Of a stretch of 64,000 nucleotides of DNA, positions 51,371 through 59,032 are shown piece by piece (the stretch's first letter is position 1; every line of letters starts with the position of its first letter). The stretch comes from Anaerolineae bacterium. GTDB taxonomy: Bacteria > Chloroflexota > Anaerolineae > Promineifilales > Promineifilaceae. Where the stretch lies: NCBI GenBank assembly GCA_020848035.1, contig JADLAX010000026.1, forward strand, positions 186,001 to 250,000, given 5' to 3'. The translations under genes were made by a program, and so were the position numbers. The notes beneath the pieces were generated by a model. It saw only the letters and a list, made by a program, of their open reading frames with translations, made no database searches and had not been told where the DNA came from.

Positions 51371-51910
51371 ATGAAAATTGATTCAACCCTGGTTAAAAAA
51401 CTACGCACAGCCAAAGGGTGGTCACAAGAACAACTTAGCGAAGTATGTGGGCTGAGCCTGCGCACCATTCAGCGGCTGGAAAACGGCGGCAGCGCCTCCA
51501 TCGAAAGCGTCCGGGCGCTGGCGGCAGCGTTTGGCATCGACCCCACCGAGCTGATGCTGAACGGCGAAACCGAAACGCCGCAAACGCCGCAGGATGCAGT
51601 GATCACCGGGCTGCGCGAGTTTGGCAACTTCTCGGGCACGGCGACACGTTTCGAGTATTGGTGGTTTTTGGCGTTTGTGGTGGTGGTAACGGCCGTTGCC
51701 ACCCTCCTCCACGAACGCGTCGGCCAAATTGCCTCGGTCATCTTACTGCTCCCCTTCCTGGCCGCCAGCACCCGGCGGCTCAACGATGCAGGCCAGAGCC
51801 AATGGTGGCAGATACTCTGGCTGGTGCCGTTTGGGCAGATTGGTGTCTTAATTGTGCTGGCCCAACCCAGCAATGAGCCGTCTAGCCAACCAGCCATGGG
51901 TGATGCGTAA
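51371..51910 (+). CDS. XRE regulator fused to a DUF805 membrane domain
   Basis: A 179-residue fusion: residues 1-65 are an XRE-type helix-turn-helix (LVKKLRTAKGWSQEQLSEVCGLSLRTIQRLENGGSASIESVRALAAAFGI), residues 80-165 a DUF805 domain with hydrophobic spans (FEYWWFLAFVVVVTAVATLL, QIASVILLLPFLAASTRRLNDAG, WWQILWLVPFGQIGVLIVLAQ). DUF805 is normally a stand-alone membrane protein, so this would be a membrane-anchored transcription factor. AAAGGA precedes the ATG. A B-family hairpin lies on each side. Confidence 0.87.
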   Translation: MKIDSTLVKKLRTAKGWSQEQLSEVCGLSLRTIQRLENGGSASIESVRALAAAFGIDPTELMLNGETETPQTPQDAVITGLREFGNFSGTATRFEYWWFLAFVVVVTAVATLLHERVGQIASVILLLPFLAASTRRLNDAGQSQWWQILWLVPFGQIGVLIVLAQPSNEPSSQPAMGDA

Positions 51911-51955
51911 AACGTGACCTGAAACCCATCACGTTTCACGCCTCACGTTTTACGC
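51905..51955. repeat. Intergenic hairpin of tandem heptads, family B copy 3
   Basis: GCGTAAAACGTGACCTGAAA on the left, ATCACGTTTCACGCCTCACG then TTTTACGC on the right. It overlaps the last codons of the XRE-DUF805 gene. Confidence 0.8.
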
Positions 51956-51971
51956 CGGGGAAACGGCCGTC

Positions 51972-52487
51972 ATGATTCTGCCTAAAGAACGCGACCCACG
52001 GTTTATCACCATCCGGCGTGGTGGCAGCCTCACCGATGCCGATCACCAGCGCCTGGCACTGTGGGCGGCCGCGTGCGCGGAACACGTCCTGCCCCTCTTC
52101 GAGGCGGTGCAGCCCGACGACCCGCGCCCGCGCCAGGCACTCGAACACATTCGCGCCTGGGCACGGGGCGAGAGCACCATGACCCAGGCGCGTGCGGCCG
52201 GTGGCCACGCCATGGCCGCGGCCCGAACGCTGCGTGGCACGGCCCGCTTTGCCGCGTTTGCCGCCGGTCAGGCGGCCGTGGTGGCCCATGTGGCCGCGCA
52301 TGAATTGGGCGCCGCTGCCTATGCCATCAAGGCAGTGCAGGCGGCCGCGCCAAAGGGCGAGAGCCAATCGACCGGGCAGCGCGAATGCCATTGGCAGCGC
52401 AACCAGCTGCCAGACGCCATTCGCGAGCTTGTCCTCGACGACCAGCGGCGGCGCAACGCCATCTGCTGGTCCGTGTTCGACTGCTGA
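51972..52487 (+). CDS. Putative immunity protein (Imm-5-like)
   Basis: A 171-residue soluble protein with the pattern DPRFITIRRGGSLTDADHQRLALWAAACAEHVLPLFE, PRPRQALEHIRAWARGESTMTQARAAGGHAMAAARTL and AAVVAHVAAHELGAAAYAIKAVQAA, which I recognise as a family annotated as putative immunity proteins of bacterial toxin systems. No polymorphic-toxin gene is adjacent, so its protective role is open. A palindrome precedes it; the ATG lies in a GGGGAAACGG context. Helical throughout. Confidence 0.75.
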   Translation: MILPKERDPRFITIRRGGSLTDADHQRLALWAAACAEHVLPLFEAVQPDDPRPRQALEHIRAWARGESTMTQARAAGGHAMAAARTLRGTARFAAFAAGQAAVVAHVAAHELGAAAYAIKAVQAAAPKGESQSTGQRECHWQRNQLPDAIRELVLDDQRRRNAICWSVFDC

Positions 52488-52640
52488 TCAGCAGATTTCG
52501 CAGATTTACTAAATTTCATCCGCGTTCATCCGCGGCCTATTTTTTGAGGAGACAACACCAGCTGTCGCCGACCACCATGAATGAAAATCAGCAGATTTCG
52601 CAGATTCAACAGATTTTTTCTCTGCGACTCCGCGTCTCTG
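52488..52640. repeat. Spacer with CAGCAGATTTCGCAGATT repeats
   Basis: GATCAGCAGATTTCGCAGAT (52487-52506) and AATCAGCAGATTTCGCAGAT (52587-52606) are direct repeats 100 nt apart, with ATCCGCGTTCATCCGCGG and GCGACTCCGCGTCTCTGCG between and after them. Common spacer words; no gene. Confidence 0.65.
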
Positions 52641-52666
52641 CGTTAAATTATTTTCGAAGGAGATAA

Positions 52667-53155
52667 ATGGAACGAGATCAATCCACACTCGAAGTCATTT
52701 ACGAAAACTGGCGCGGTTACAATGAGAAACTGCGTAACGCCATTGCCCCGCTGACCGATGAACAGCTCAATTTGCAGCCCGCGCCGCACATGTGGCCGGT
52801 GAGCCAGCTGGTGCAGCACCTCATTTCGGTCCGGGCAGGCTGGTTTAGCGGCATCCTGCAAGAAAACGACGCCCGAATAAACGAGTACATGGGGTGGGGC
52901 CAGCGCGAATCACCAGCCCGCAGCGCCGCCGAAATGGTCGTTGCCCTCGACGAAACGTTTGCCTTTATCGAAGGCTGCCTGCTGCGTTGGACACCGGCCG
53001 ACTGCGCCCAAACCTTCCCCGATGAATGGGAAGGCAAAGTCTACCAGGTGTCGCGCAGTTGGGTCATTTATCACGTGCTCGAACATGATCTGCACCACGG
53101 CGGCGAAATCTCGATGATCCTGGGCATGCATGGTCTTCGCGGCCTCAATCTCTGA
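52667..53155 (+). CDS. DinB family protein
   Basis: A 162-residue four-helix-bundle protein of the DinB/YfiT type. His residues at the family positions: LVQHLISVRAGW in helix 2 and YHVLEHDLHHGGEISMIL in helix 4, which together bind a metal. DinB-like proteins include bacillithiol/mycothiol-dependent transferases; the substrate is not known. GAAGGAG precedes the ATG. Downstream, 14 nt away, is the DUF5519-like gene on the same strand. Confidence 0.87.
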   Translation: MERDQSTLEVIYENWRGYNEKLRNAIAPLTDEQLNLQPAPHMWPVSQLVQHLISVRAGWFSGILQENDARINEYMGWGQRESPARSAAEMVVALDETFAFIEGCLLRWTPADCAQTFPDEWEGKVYQVSRSWVIYHVLEHDLHHGGEISMILGMHGLRGLNL

Positions 53156-53169
53156 ACGGAGCCCAGCAA

Positions 53170-53481
53170 ATGCCAGATTTGCGTGACGAACTTGTCCGAC
53201 GTTTAACCGCCTTGCCCGGTGTATCCGTGGCCTTGTACAAAGATACGGATTTGCTTTGTGTGTTCCATAACCACAAAGAAATAGCCCACTTCCAAAACGA
53301 GCAGGAAATTGACATTCGGCTGACCCCCAAAATCATCCAGCAAAACGGGCTGCACCCCCCGCCCAATACAACCAGCCACCTGGACCGACCCACCCGTTCC
53401 CGGTGGATTGTGCAATCTTTTGCCCAGCCGGAAATGCTGGATGACATTGTATCGCTGGTTCGCCTGGCCGCTGAACTGTAG
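53170..53481 (+). CDS. DUF5519 (luciferase-like) domain protein
   Basis: A 103-residue alpha/beta protein: LTALPGVSVALYKDTDLLCVFHNHKEIAHF, EIDIRLTPKIIQQNG and RSRWIVQSFAQPEMLDDIVSLVRLA match a small family named after a luciferase-related domain (DUF5519). Function unknown. GGAG precedes the ATG. It follows dinB by 14 nt, so the two are co-transcribed; the oxidoreductase begins 13 nt after its stop but has its own -10-like box. Confidence 0.7.
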   Translation: MPDLRDELVRRLTALPGVSVALYKDTDLLCVFHNHKEIAHFQNEQEIDIRLTPKIIQQNGLHPPPNTTSHLDRPTRSRWIVQSFAQPEMLDDIVSLVRLAAEL

Positions 53482-53494
53482 CTATACTTTTTGC

Positions 53495-54787
53495 ATGCAC
53501 AATAAACCGATCTCAGCCATTGTACTCGGGGCGGGCATGCGCGGGGCAGATGCCTATGCGCCCTACGCCCTGGCTTATCCAGACCAGTTAGACATCGTCG
53601 GCGTGGCCGAGCCAGACGCAGTGCGGCGGCACCGTTTTGCCGCCGCCCACGACATTGCCCCGGCCAACAGCTTCACCACCTGGCAGGCGGTGTTTGATCG
53701 GCCCAAATTTGCCGACGTTGTCATCAACACCACGCAGGACCAGATGCATTTTGCCTCCACCGTCGCCGCCCTGGAAGCGGGCTACGACGTGCTGCTGGAG
53801 AAGCCCATCACCAACACCCTGGCGGAAACGGTGCAGTTGGTGCAGCTGGCCGAGCAAAACGGCCGTCTCCTCCAAATCTGCCACGTGCTGCGCTATACCA
53901 ACTTCTTCACCAAACTGCACGAGATTGTCACCTCGGGCCGGTTGGGCGACATCATCACCGTGGAGCACCGCGAGAATGTGCGCTACACGCACATGGCCCA
54001 CAGCTTTGTGCGCGGCAACTGGGGCAACACGGCCCAATCCAGCCCGATGATCCTGGCCAAATGCTGCCACGACTTCGACATTTTGTTCTGGAACCTGGGT
54101 CAGCCGGTGACCAGGCTGCAATCGTTTGGCTCGCTCATGCACTTTCGCCCGGAAAATGCGCCGCCGCAGGCCACCGACCGCTGCACCGCCCCCTGCCCCG
54201 CCGCCGATGCGTGTCCGTTTGATGCCCGGCGTTACTACCTGGAACCGATCCACCTCAACTGGGCGCGCAAAATCACCAACCAGCCCACTGGTGAAGGCAT
54301 TCAGCTGGCGCTGGAAAACGGCCGTTACGGCCGTTGCGTCTACCAGTGCGACAACGACGTGGTGGACCACCAAACCGTCAACATGCAGTTTGCCAGCGGT
54401 GCCAGCGTGGTGCTGTTTATGCACGGCCACTCTCACGAAGAGTCGCGCACGATGCGCTACGACGGCTCCCGCGCCACCCTGCGCGGCAAGTTTGATTACG
54501 TCAATGGCTGGATCGAAATTCACGATCACCTGACCGACACGGTGGAGAAGATCACCATTCCCGCCGGGGTCAGCGGCCACGGCGGCGGCGACGAGGGCAT
54601 CATTCGCGGCTTTGTCCAGGCGATGCGCGGCGAACAGCCGCCCCTCACCGCCGCCCGCGATTCGCTGGAAAGCCACCTGCTGGCCTTCGCCGCCGAGGAA
54701 TCTCGCCGGAACGGCACGGTAATCGACATGAACCAGTTCCGCAAGCAAGCCGAACAAACGGCCAATCAGAAGGCGCAATCAGGCTAA
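53495..54787 (+). CDS. Gfo/Idh/MocA family oxidoreductase
   Basis: A 430-residue NAD(P)-dependent sugar or inositol oxidoreductase. N-terminal Rossmann fold AIVLGAGMRGADAYAPYA, then EPDAVRRHRFAAAH, the EKP motif LLEKPITNTLAETV and ILAKCCHDFDIL, and the C-terminal alpha/beta domain. An unusual insert carries Cys residues (CTAPCPAADACPFDARRYYL, with a CxxxC and a further Cys) that might hold a metal; this is not part of the basic fold. TATACT at 53483-53488 lies 6 nt before the ATG at 53495, suggesting a leaderless start. Confidence 0.88.
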   Translation: MHNKPISAIVLGAGMRGADAYAPYALAYPDQLDIVGVAEPDAVRRHRFAAAHDIAPANSFTTWQAVFDRPKFADVVINTTQDQMHFASTVAALEAGYDVLLEKPITNTLAETVQLVQLAEQNGRLLQICHVLRYTNFFTKLHEIVTSGRLGDIITVEHRENVRYTHMAHSFVRGNWGNTAQSSPMILAKCCHDFDILFWNLGQPVTRLQSFGSLMHFRPENAPPQATDRCTAPCPAADACPFDARRYYLEPIHLNWARKITNQPTGEGIQLALENGRYGRCVYQCDNDVVDHQTVNMQFASGASVVLFMHGHSHEESRTMRYDGSRATLRGKFDYVNGWIEIHDHLTDTVEKITIPAGVSGHGGGDEGIIRGFVQAMRGEQPPLTAARDSLESHLLAFAAEESRRNGTVIDMNQFRKQAEQTANQKAQSG

Positions 54788-54807
54788 AAATCCAGGATTT
54801 TGCCCTC

Positions 54808-54838
54808 TTGACTTCGAGTTCACTCTAAATTGTAGAAT
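54808..54838 (+). promoter_or_regulatory. Possible promoter of the 76-residue gene
   Basis: TTGACT (54808-54813) and TAGAAT (54833-54838) with a 19-bp spacer. The spacing is long; weak call. Confidence 0.3.
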
Positions 54839-54868
54839 CCAAAAAATTCACAAAACGGGAGTAAACTC

Positions 54869-55099
54869 ATGTTTCAAAATCAGTTAATCAACGCGGTTGT
54901 GTCCTGGGAATGGCATCTGCAAATGGCCGAGGAAATCCAAAAGAACCTGCAAGGCAAACCGTATGAAGCCGAGGCCGAAATGGCACCGCCAAACGGCCGT
55001 GTGCCCTTCTGGAAGTCGCTATTTTTGGCTCGCCGGGCCAGCCAACCGCCGTACACCGGCTGCACCAACGAGCCATGTGGCGACGTTGGGCTTGGCTGA
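54869..55099 (+). CDS. Short hypothetical protein
   Basis: A 76-residue protein: helical start (NQLINAVVSWEWHLQMAEEIQKNLQGK), then a basic region (RVPFWKSLFLARRASQPP) and a C-terminal Cys pair (GCTNEPCGD). GGGAG precedes the ATG with 7-nt spacing. No family recognised. A 28-bp palindrome follows and should terminate its transcript before the attenuator region. Confidence 0.55.
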   Translation: MFQNQLINAVVSWEWHLQMAEEIQKNLQGKPYEAEAEMAPPNGRVPFWKSLFLARRASQPPYTGCTNEPCGDVGLG

Positions 55100-55134
55100 A
55101 ATGGCGTCATTCTTAAAATGTGGCCAAAATGAAT

Positions 55135-55162
55135 GGGAGGGGCAACGGCCGTTACCCCTCCC
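55135..55162 (+). terminator. Long palindrome, probable terminator
   Basis: GGGAGGGGCAACGG / CCGTTACCCCTCCC: 14-nt arms with one C-A mismatch, centred on an AACGGCCGTT palindrome, then CCAATTTTC. Confidence 0.65.
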
Positions 55163-55190
55163 CAATTTTCTAAATTCGTCTACGTGCGCC

Positions 55191-55219
55191 TTGACGACTC
55201 GCGGCCAAACTGCTATAGT
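55191..55219 (+). promoter_or_regulatory. aroH-aroF promoter with attenuator leader
   Basis: TTGACG (55191-55196), 17-bp spacer, TATAGT (55214-55219). The leader-peptide ATG is 9 nt downstream, so the mRNA starts at or just before it. No Shine-Dalgarno sequence. Confidence 0.75.
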
Positions 55220-55228
55220 GCGCCCATC

Positions 55229-55312
55229 ATGTTAACAAAGTCTGGATACTTTTATTTTTACTTTTTTAGCCAGCCGCGCCGCACTTGTTGCGAGGTGGTC
55301 GTTACGCGCTAG
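55229..55312 (+). CDS. Leader peptide of aromatic amino-acid attenuator
   Basis: A 27-residue open frame right at the predicted transcript start: MLTKSGYFYFYFFSQPRRTC..., with seven consecutive Tyr/Phe codons (55247-55267). It ends at TAG 55310-55312, 31 nt before the terminator stem. The run of codons for the end products of the pathway, the strong promoter and the terminator before chorismate mutase make this a textbook attenuation leader. Stalling on Tyr/Phe codons would leave GCCGCG (55273-55278) free to pair with CGCGGC of the terminator arm (55348-55353) and prevent termination. The peptide itself has no further function expected. Confidence 0.8.
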   Translation: MLTKSGYFYFYFFSQPRRTCCEVVVTR

Positions 55313-55343
55313 AAAAGCCAGGCAAAACGACTCAAAAACCAAC

Positions 55344-55376
55344 AAGACGCGGCCCTAAAAGCCGCGTCTTTTTTTG
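55344..55376 (+). terminator. Intrinsic terminator of the attenuator
   Basis: AAGACGCGGC (55344-55353), loop CCTAAAA, GCCGCGTCTT (55361-55370), followed by more T. A 10-bp perfect stem with a T-run, 38 nt before the chorismate mutase start codon. Confidence 0.88.
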
Positions 55377-55413
55377 TTTTGGGCCGGATACTTTCAAACA
55401 AGGGGAAGAAATC

Positions 55414-55890
55414 ATGCAGCTAAACGGAAATATCCAAAATTCACAGAATCAACAGCCTACCGCCTGTCGCGGCGTGCGCGGCGCTGTCACCGTGAAGGAA
55501 AACACGGAAGACGCTATCCTGGCCGCTACCCGCGAACTGCTCCAGGTCATCGTCCAGCGCAACGATATGCACCCGGATGATGTCGCCAGCGTCTACTTCA
55601 CCACCACGATGGACCTCAACGCCACCTACCCCGCCCTGGCCGCCCGCCAGATTGGCTGGAGCGATGTAGCCCTGCTCTGCGGTCACGAGATGACCGTGCC
55701 CGGCGGCCTGGCAATGTGCATTCGTGTCCTCATCCACTGGAACACCACCCGCTCGGCCAAAGAAATTGTGCATGTCTACTTGCGTGAAGCACAATCCCTA
55801 CGCCCGGACCGCCAAAATCTGCCTCCCATTCGCCCTCGCCAGATGAACGCCATGGAAGCAATGGTCAAGGTGATGGCTTCCGTTTTGTAA
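55414..55890 (+). CDS. aroH: Chorismate mutase, AroH type
   Basis: A 158-residue trimeric-type chorismate mutase converting chorismate to prephenate, the entry to Phe and Tyr synthesis. The mature part has CRGVRGAVTVKENTEDAI (active-site Arg), the DVASVYFTTTMDLNATYPALAARQ segment, the GHEMTVPGGLAMCIRVLIHW loop with the family Glu and Arg, and HVYLREAQSLRPD with the Tyr. A 15-20 residue N-terminal tail is extra. AGGGGAAG precedes the ATG at 55414. Controlled by the upstream attenuator; in an operon with DAHP synthase. Confidence 0.94.
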   Translation: MQLNGNIQNSQNQQPTACRGVRGAVTVKENTEDAILAATRELLQVIVQRNDMHPDDVASVYFTTTMDLNATYPALAARQIGWSDVALLCGHEMTVPGGLAMCIRVLIHWNTTRSAKEIVHVYLREAQSLRPDRQNLPPIRPRQMNAMEAMVKVMASVL

Positions 55891-55995
55891 TTTCCATCAA
55901 GGCTTACGCAGATTTATCAGGTGGATTTCATCTGCTCAATCTGCGTAATCTTTGATATTTTTGAACTTTCTCTATACGAATAAAAGGATAGATTA

Positions 55996-57036
55996 ATGAT
56001 GATCGTCGTGATGCAGCCCAACGCAAGTATGCAAGAAAAATCCGGGATTATCTCCTGGGCCGAAGATTTAGGCTTCAAGATTCACCTCTCGACCGGCAGT
56101 GAACGCACCATTATTGGCGTGATTGGTGATGATCGGGTAATCAACCGGGAGCAGCTGGAGCGAATGTCTGGCGTGGAGCGGGTAGTGCCCGTCTTGAAGC
56201 CGTTCAAGATTGCCAGCCGGGAATTTAAACCCAACGACACCCAGTTCACCATCGGCAACCACGTCATTGGCGGCAAGGACCTCATCATCATGGCCGGGCC
56301 GTGTTCGGTGGAGAGCCGCAGCCAGATTTTAGAGACGGCCCACGCCTGCAAAGAAGCCGGTGCCCACATGCTGCGCGGCGGCGCGTTTAAGCCGCGCAGT
56401 TCGCCGTACTCCTTCCAGGGCATGGGCGAAGAAGGGCTGAAATACCTGGCTGAGGCCCGCGAGCAAACCGGCATGCCGATCATCACCGAGGTGATGGAGC
56501 CAAGCCTGGTGCCCCTGGTAGCTGAATACGCCGATGTGCTGCAAATTGGCGCGCGCAACATGCAAAACTACGCCCTGCTGCACGCCGTGGGCGAATCGCA
56601 GCACCCGGTGCTGCTGAAGCGCGGCATGAGCAGCCTGATTGAGGAGTGGCTGATGAGCGCCGAGTACATTCTGAGCCACGGCAACACACGGGTGATGATG
56701 TGTGAACGCGGCATCCGCACCTTTGAGCGCTACACGCGCAACACGTTCGACATCAACGCCATCCCGGTATTGAAGCAGCTTACCCATCTACCGGTCATTG
56801 CCGACCCGAGCCACGGCACGGGCAAGTGGGAGTACGTGGAAAGCGTCACCAAGGCCAGCGTGGCGGCCGGGGCCGATGGGGTCATCCTGGAAGTGCATCC
56901 CCGACCAGAAGAAGCGATGTCAGACGGCCGTCAATCTCTCAAGCCCGAGCGGTTTGCCCAGCTGGTACGCGACATGAAAGCGATTGCCCAGGCCGTCGGC
57001 CGCGATGTGCCGGTAGACGAGCGCGTTCATGCCTAA
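55996..57036 (+). CDS. aroF: 3-deoxy-7-phosphoheptulonate (DAHP) synthase
   Basis: A 346-residue type Ibeta DAHP synthase, condensing erythrose-4-phosphate with phosphoenolpyruvate, the first step of the shikimate pathway. The first 75 residues are the ferredoxin-like/ACT-like regulatory domain ([20 protein letters not shown]), then the barrel: [81 protein letters not shown] and [22 protein letters not shown] precedes the ATG. Placing first-step and branch-point enzymes behind one Tyr/Phe attenuator gives joint control of the pathway. Confidence 0.95.
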   Translation: MMIVVMQPNASMQEKSGIISWAEDLGFKIHLSTGSERTIIGVIGDDRVINREQLERMSGVERVVPVLKPFKIASREFKPNDTQFTIGNHVIGGKDLIIMAGPCSVESRSQILETAHACKEAGAHMLRGGAFKPRSSPYSFQGMGEEGLKYLAEAREQTGMPIITEVMEPSLVPLVAEYADVLQIGARNMQNYALLHAVGESQHPVLLKRGMSSLIEEWLMSAEYILSHGNTRVMMCERGIRTFERYTRNTFDINAIPVLKQLTHLPVIADPSHGTGKWEYVESVTKASVAAGADGVILEVHPRPEEAMSDGRQSLKPERFAQLVRDMKAIAQAVGRDVPVDERVHA

Positions 57037-57065
57037 ACTTTTCGGGGGTAATTGATTGGTGGAAT

Positions 57066-57118
57066 GAGGCGTGAAACGTGAAACGTGACGCAAGAAGCAT
57101 CACGTTTCAGGCATCACG
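57066..57118. repeat. Intergenic hairpin of tandem heptads, family B copy 4
   Basis: GGCGTGAAACGTGAAACGTG on the left, ATCACGTTTCAGGCATCACG on the right. Confidence 0.82.
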
Positions 57119-57148
57119 ATTCTGAGTAAAGCCTTATTTCTTCCTCCG

Positions 57149-57178
57149 CAAAAAGGCGCACCGTGGGTGCGTCTTTTT
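57149..57178 (+). terminator. Terminator after aroF
   Basis: AAAAAGGCGCACC, CGTGG and GTGCGTCTTTTT form a stem followed by T-rich sequence. Confidence 0.8.
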
Positions 57179-57219
57179 GTTTGTGGCGGGGTGAAGTACA
57201 ATGACGGCCGTATCGCTCC

Positions 57220-57252
57220 AGGTGCGACGCACTTTTGAAGTGCGTCGCACCT
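57220..57252. repeat. Perfect 15-bp hairpin
   Basis: AGGTGCGACGCACTT, TTG, AAGTGCGTCGCACCT. A perfect stem with a 3-nt loop and a T-run after it. Confidence 0.75.
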
Positions 57253-57314
57253 TTTAAAACATCCACAATTTCACAGGTAACACAGATGTTCACCACATTT
57301 GCATTTTTCAATTG

Positions 57315-57380
57315 TCATTCCCGCGAAGGCGGGAATCCACTCAGGGAGCAGAATGGATACCCGCTTTCACGGGTATGACA
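57315..57380. repeat. RUP-like repeat GTCATTCCCGCG
   Basis: TGTCATTCCCGCGAAGGCGG then TGGATACCCGCTTTCACGGG and GTATGACA, the common bacterial spacer repeat; a diverged relative at 61447-61541. Confidence 0.75.
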
Positions 57381-57423
57381 CACGCTTGGCCACGTGATCT
57401 CTGTGTCTTTCAGGACAAGAAAG

Positions 57424-58095
57424 ATGGGTAAAGTTGAAATTATTGAAAGTTTTGCAGCGCCGGGGCGTGGCCCGGTGGGGTTGTGTTTTGACGGCCGTTT
57501 CCTCTGGAACGCCGACTTTTCTGGGGGCAAAATTTACCGGATTGACCCCACGACGATGGAAAGTGACGTGGAGCTGGTTTGTCCGGGCAATTTGAGTGGG
57601 CTGACGTGGGACGGCCGTTCCCTCTGGCAGTCGCTGCACGACGGCGGCACGCTGCGCCGCATCAACCCGGAAACCAACGACTTCGACCAGGCAATCATGG
57701 TGTGGGAGCACGGCTGGCTCTCTGGCGTGGCCTGGGACGGCGAATGCTTGTGGGCGGCGTCACAGCAGCACGGCAAGCTGTTTAAGCTGGACCGCGACAG
57801 CGGCGATGTGCTGGGCACTCTCCCCGTGCCGGTGGCTGGCGGCGGCCTGGACTTCCACGACGGCTCGCTCTGGCTGGGCATTGCCACCCCCATGCGCTTT
57901 GATACCCACTTTGAGCAGTTTGACTGGGAAAGCGACGACCACCACTTTGCCATCCTGCGGCTGGACCCGGCCACCGGGGCCGAGCAAGCCCGCTACGATC
58001 TCGACTTTGTGCCGATGGGCCTGGCCTGGGTTGGGGATGATCTCTGGATCAGCCACGTCGCCGCGCGTAAGCTGCACCGCACAAGGTTGGTCTAG
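57424..58095 (+). CDS. Beta-propeller protein (glutamine cyclotransferase-like)
   Basis: A 223-residue protein made of repeated four-strand blades with the motif G-x-(D/C)GxxLW: GLCFDGRFLWNADFSGGKIYRIDP, GLTWDGRSLWQSLHDGGTLRRINPE, GVAWDGECLWAASQQHGKLFKLD, GLDFHDGSLWLGIATP, GLAWVGDDLWISHVAARKLHR. Five blades are seen, typical for a short propeller of the glutamine cyclotransferase or strictosidine-synthase-like families. No signal peptide, so cytoplasmic. Catalytic residues cannot be confirmed. Start at 57424, since the upstream part is a spacer repeat. Confidence 0.8.
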   Translation: MGKVEIIESFAAPGRGPVGLCFDGRFLWNADFSGGKIYRIDPTTMESDVELVCPGNLSGLTWDGRSLWQSLHDGGTLRRINPETNDFDQAIMVWEHGWLSGVAWDGECLWAASQQHGKLFKLDRDSGDVLGTLPVPVAGGGLDFHDGSLWLGIATPMRFDTHFEQFDWESDDHHFAILRLDPATGAEQARYDLDFVPMGLAWVGDDLWISHVAARKLHRTRLV

Positions 58096-58123
58096 AGGTG
58101 ACAGTCACTTCCGAAAGTGACTA

Positions 58124-58939
58124 TTACCTGCGGTCAGCGGACAGGGCAGCAATGTACCGATCGGCGGAGCGGGAAACGGCCGCTTTGGCATCCTTCAGCA
58201 CCACCCGGCCCCACCACGCACCGTAAATTCGGTCGAAGTTGAAGGGGGCTACGGCCGTTTCAATCTCACGCACCTTTTGCGCCGGCAGCGGAATCAGGTT
58301 GGGGTAGCTGTACATGAAGCTCACCCAGCGCCGGTCCGACACCACCTGGATGATGTCGCCGGTCAGCAAAACGCCCGCGCCGTTGGCCCCGGCGGGCCAA
58401 TGCAGCAGCGTACCCCCGGCATAATGACCGCCACCACGAATCAACGTCAGGCCACCCCACAGCGATTTGGTTTCACCTTCCCAAAATTCCACCGCCGGAT
58501 CGGGCCGCATCACCCACTGCTGGTCGGCGGCGTGCAGGTAGATGGGCGCGTCAAAAGCATAGGCCCACTCGATCATCGACGAGTAGTAATGCGGGTGGGA
58601 AATGGCAATGGCGTTGATGCCGCCTAGCTGGGTAACGGCCGTTTTCGTCGCCTCGTCGAGCAAGGTAATGCAGTCCCACAGCAGGTTGCCCTGCGGCGTT
58701 TGCACCAGCAGCGCCCGCTGGGCAATGGCAAAACCCGGCGTTGTGCCAATGCCGGTCAGGTTTGGCTCCTCGTCGGCGATCTTGTTCTGGTGATCGGCCT
58801 GGAGCTCGGCTAATGTGGTCCACTGCTGCCCGTCCCAGCCGATGTACTGGCGTTCGTCGGCACAAATGGGGCAGTGGGTGGGGGGAACGGCCGTTGCCGG
58901 AAACTGCGTACCACACGTCTGGCAAATATAGTTTTCCAT
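58124..58939 (-). CDS. MBL-fold-like protein with N-terminal zinc ribbon
   Basis: A 271-residue protein. The first 30 residues hold two C-x2-C pairs (YICQTCGTQFPATAVPPTHCPICADE), a rubredoxin-like zinc site. The rest follows the metallo-beta-lactamase fold (PGFAIAQRALLVQTPQGNLLWDCITLLDE, INAIAISHPHYYSSMIEWAYAF, GVLLTGDIIQVVSD) but the HxHxDH motif is degenerate (HPHYYSSM), so hydrolase activity is uncertain. GGAGGTGAC precedes the ATG at 58939, which decides the start. Similar proteins are often annotated as hydrolases of unknown substrate. Confidence 0.8.
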   Translation of the reverse strand: MENYICQTCGTQFPATAVPPTHCPICADERQYIGWDGQQWTTLAELQADHQNKIADEEPNLTGIGTTPGFAIAQRALLVQTPQGNLLWDCITLLDEATKTAVTQLGGINAIAISHPHYYSSMIEWAYAFDAPIYLHAADQQWVMRPDPAVEFWEGETKSLWGGLTLIRGGGHYAGGTLLHWPAGANGAGVLLTGDIIQVVSDRRWVSFMYSYPNLIPLPAQKVREIETAVAPFNFDRIYGAWWGRVVLKDAKAAVSRSADRYIAALSADRR

Positions 58940-58951
58940 TGTCACCTCCAG

Positions 58952-59008
58952 GTGATGCGTGAAACGTGAAACGTGATTCACCTCTTATCACGTTTCACGT
59001 TTCACGCC
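58952..59008. repeat. Intergenic hairpin of tandem heptads, family B copy 5
   Basis: GATGCGTGAAACGTGAAACG on the left, ATCACGTTTCACGTTTCACG on the right. Confidence 0.85.
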
Positions 59009-59032
59009 CTATCTCAAACTTTTCTCATTCCT

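Noticed and set aside
53588..54778. 396-codon open frame opposite the Gfo/Idh/MocA gene
   Set aside because: Antisense shadow of a conserved enzyme; no family, no ribosome binding site.
54869..55110. Overlapping frames on both strands at the 76-residue gene
   Set aside because: Only the plus-strand frame at 54869 has a ribosome binding site and upstream promoter-like words; the others are shadows.
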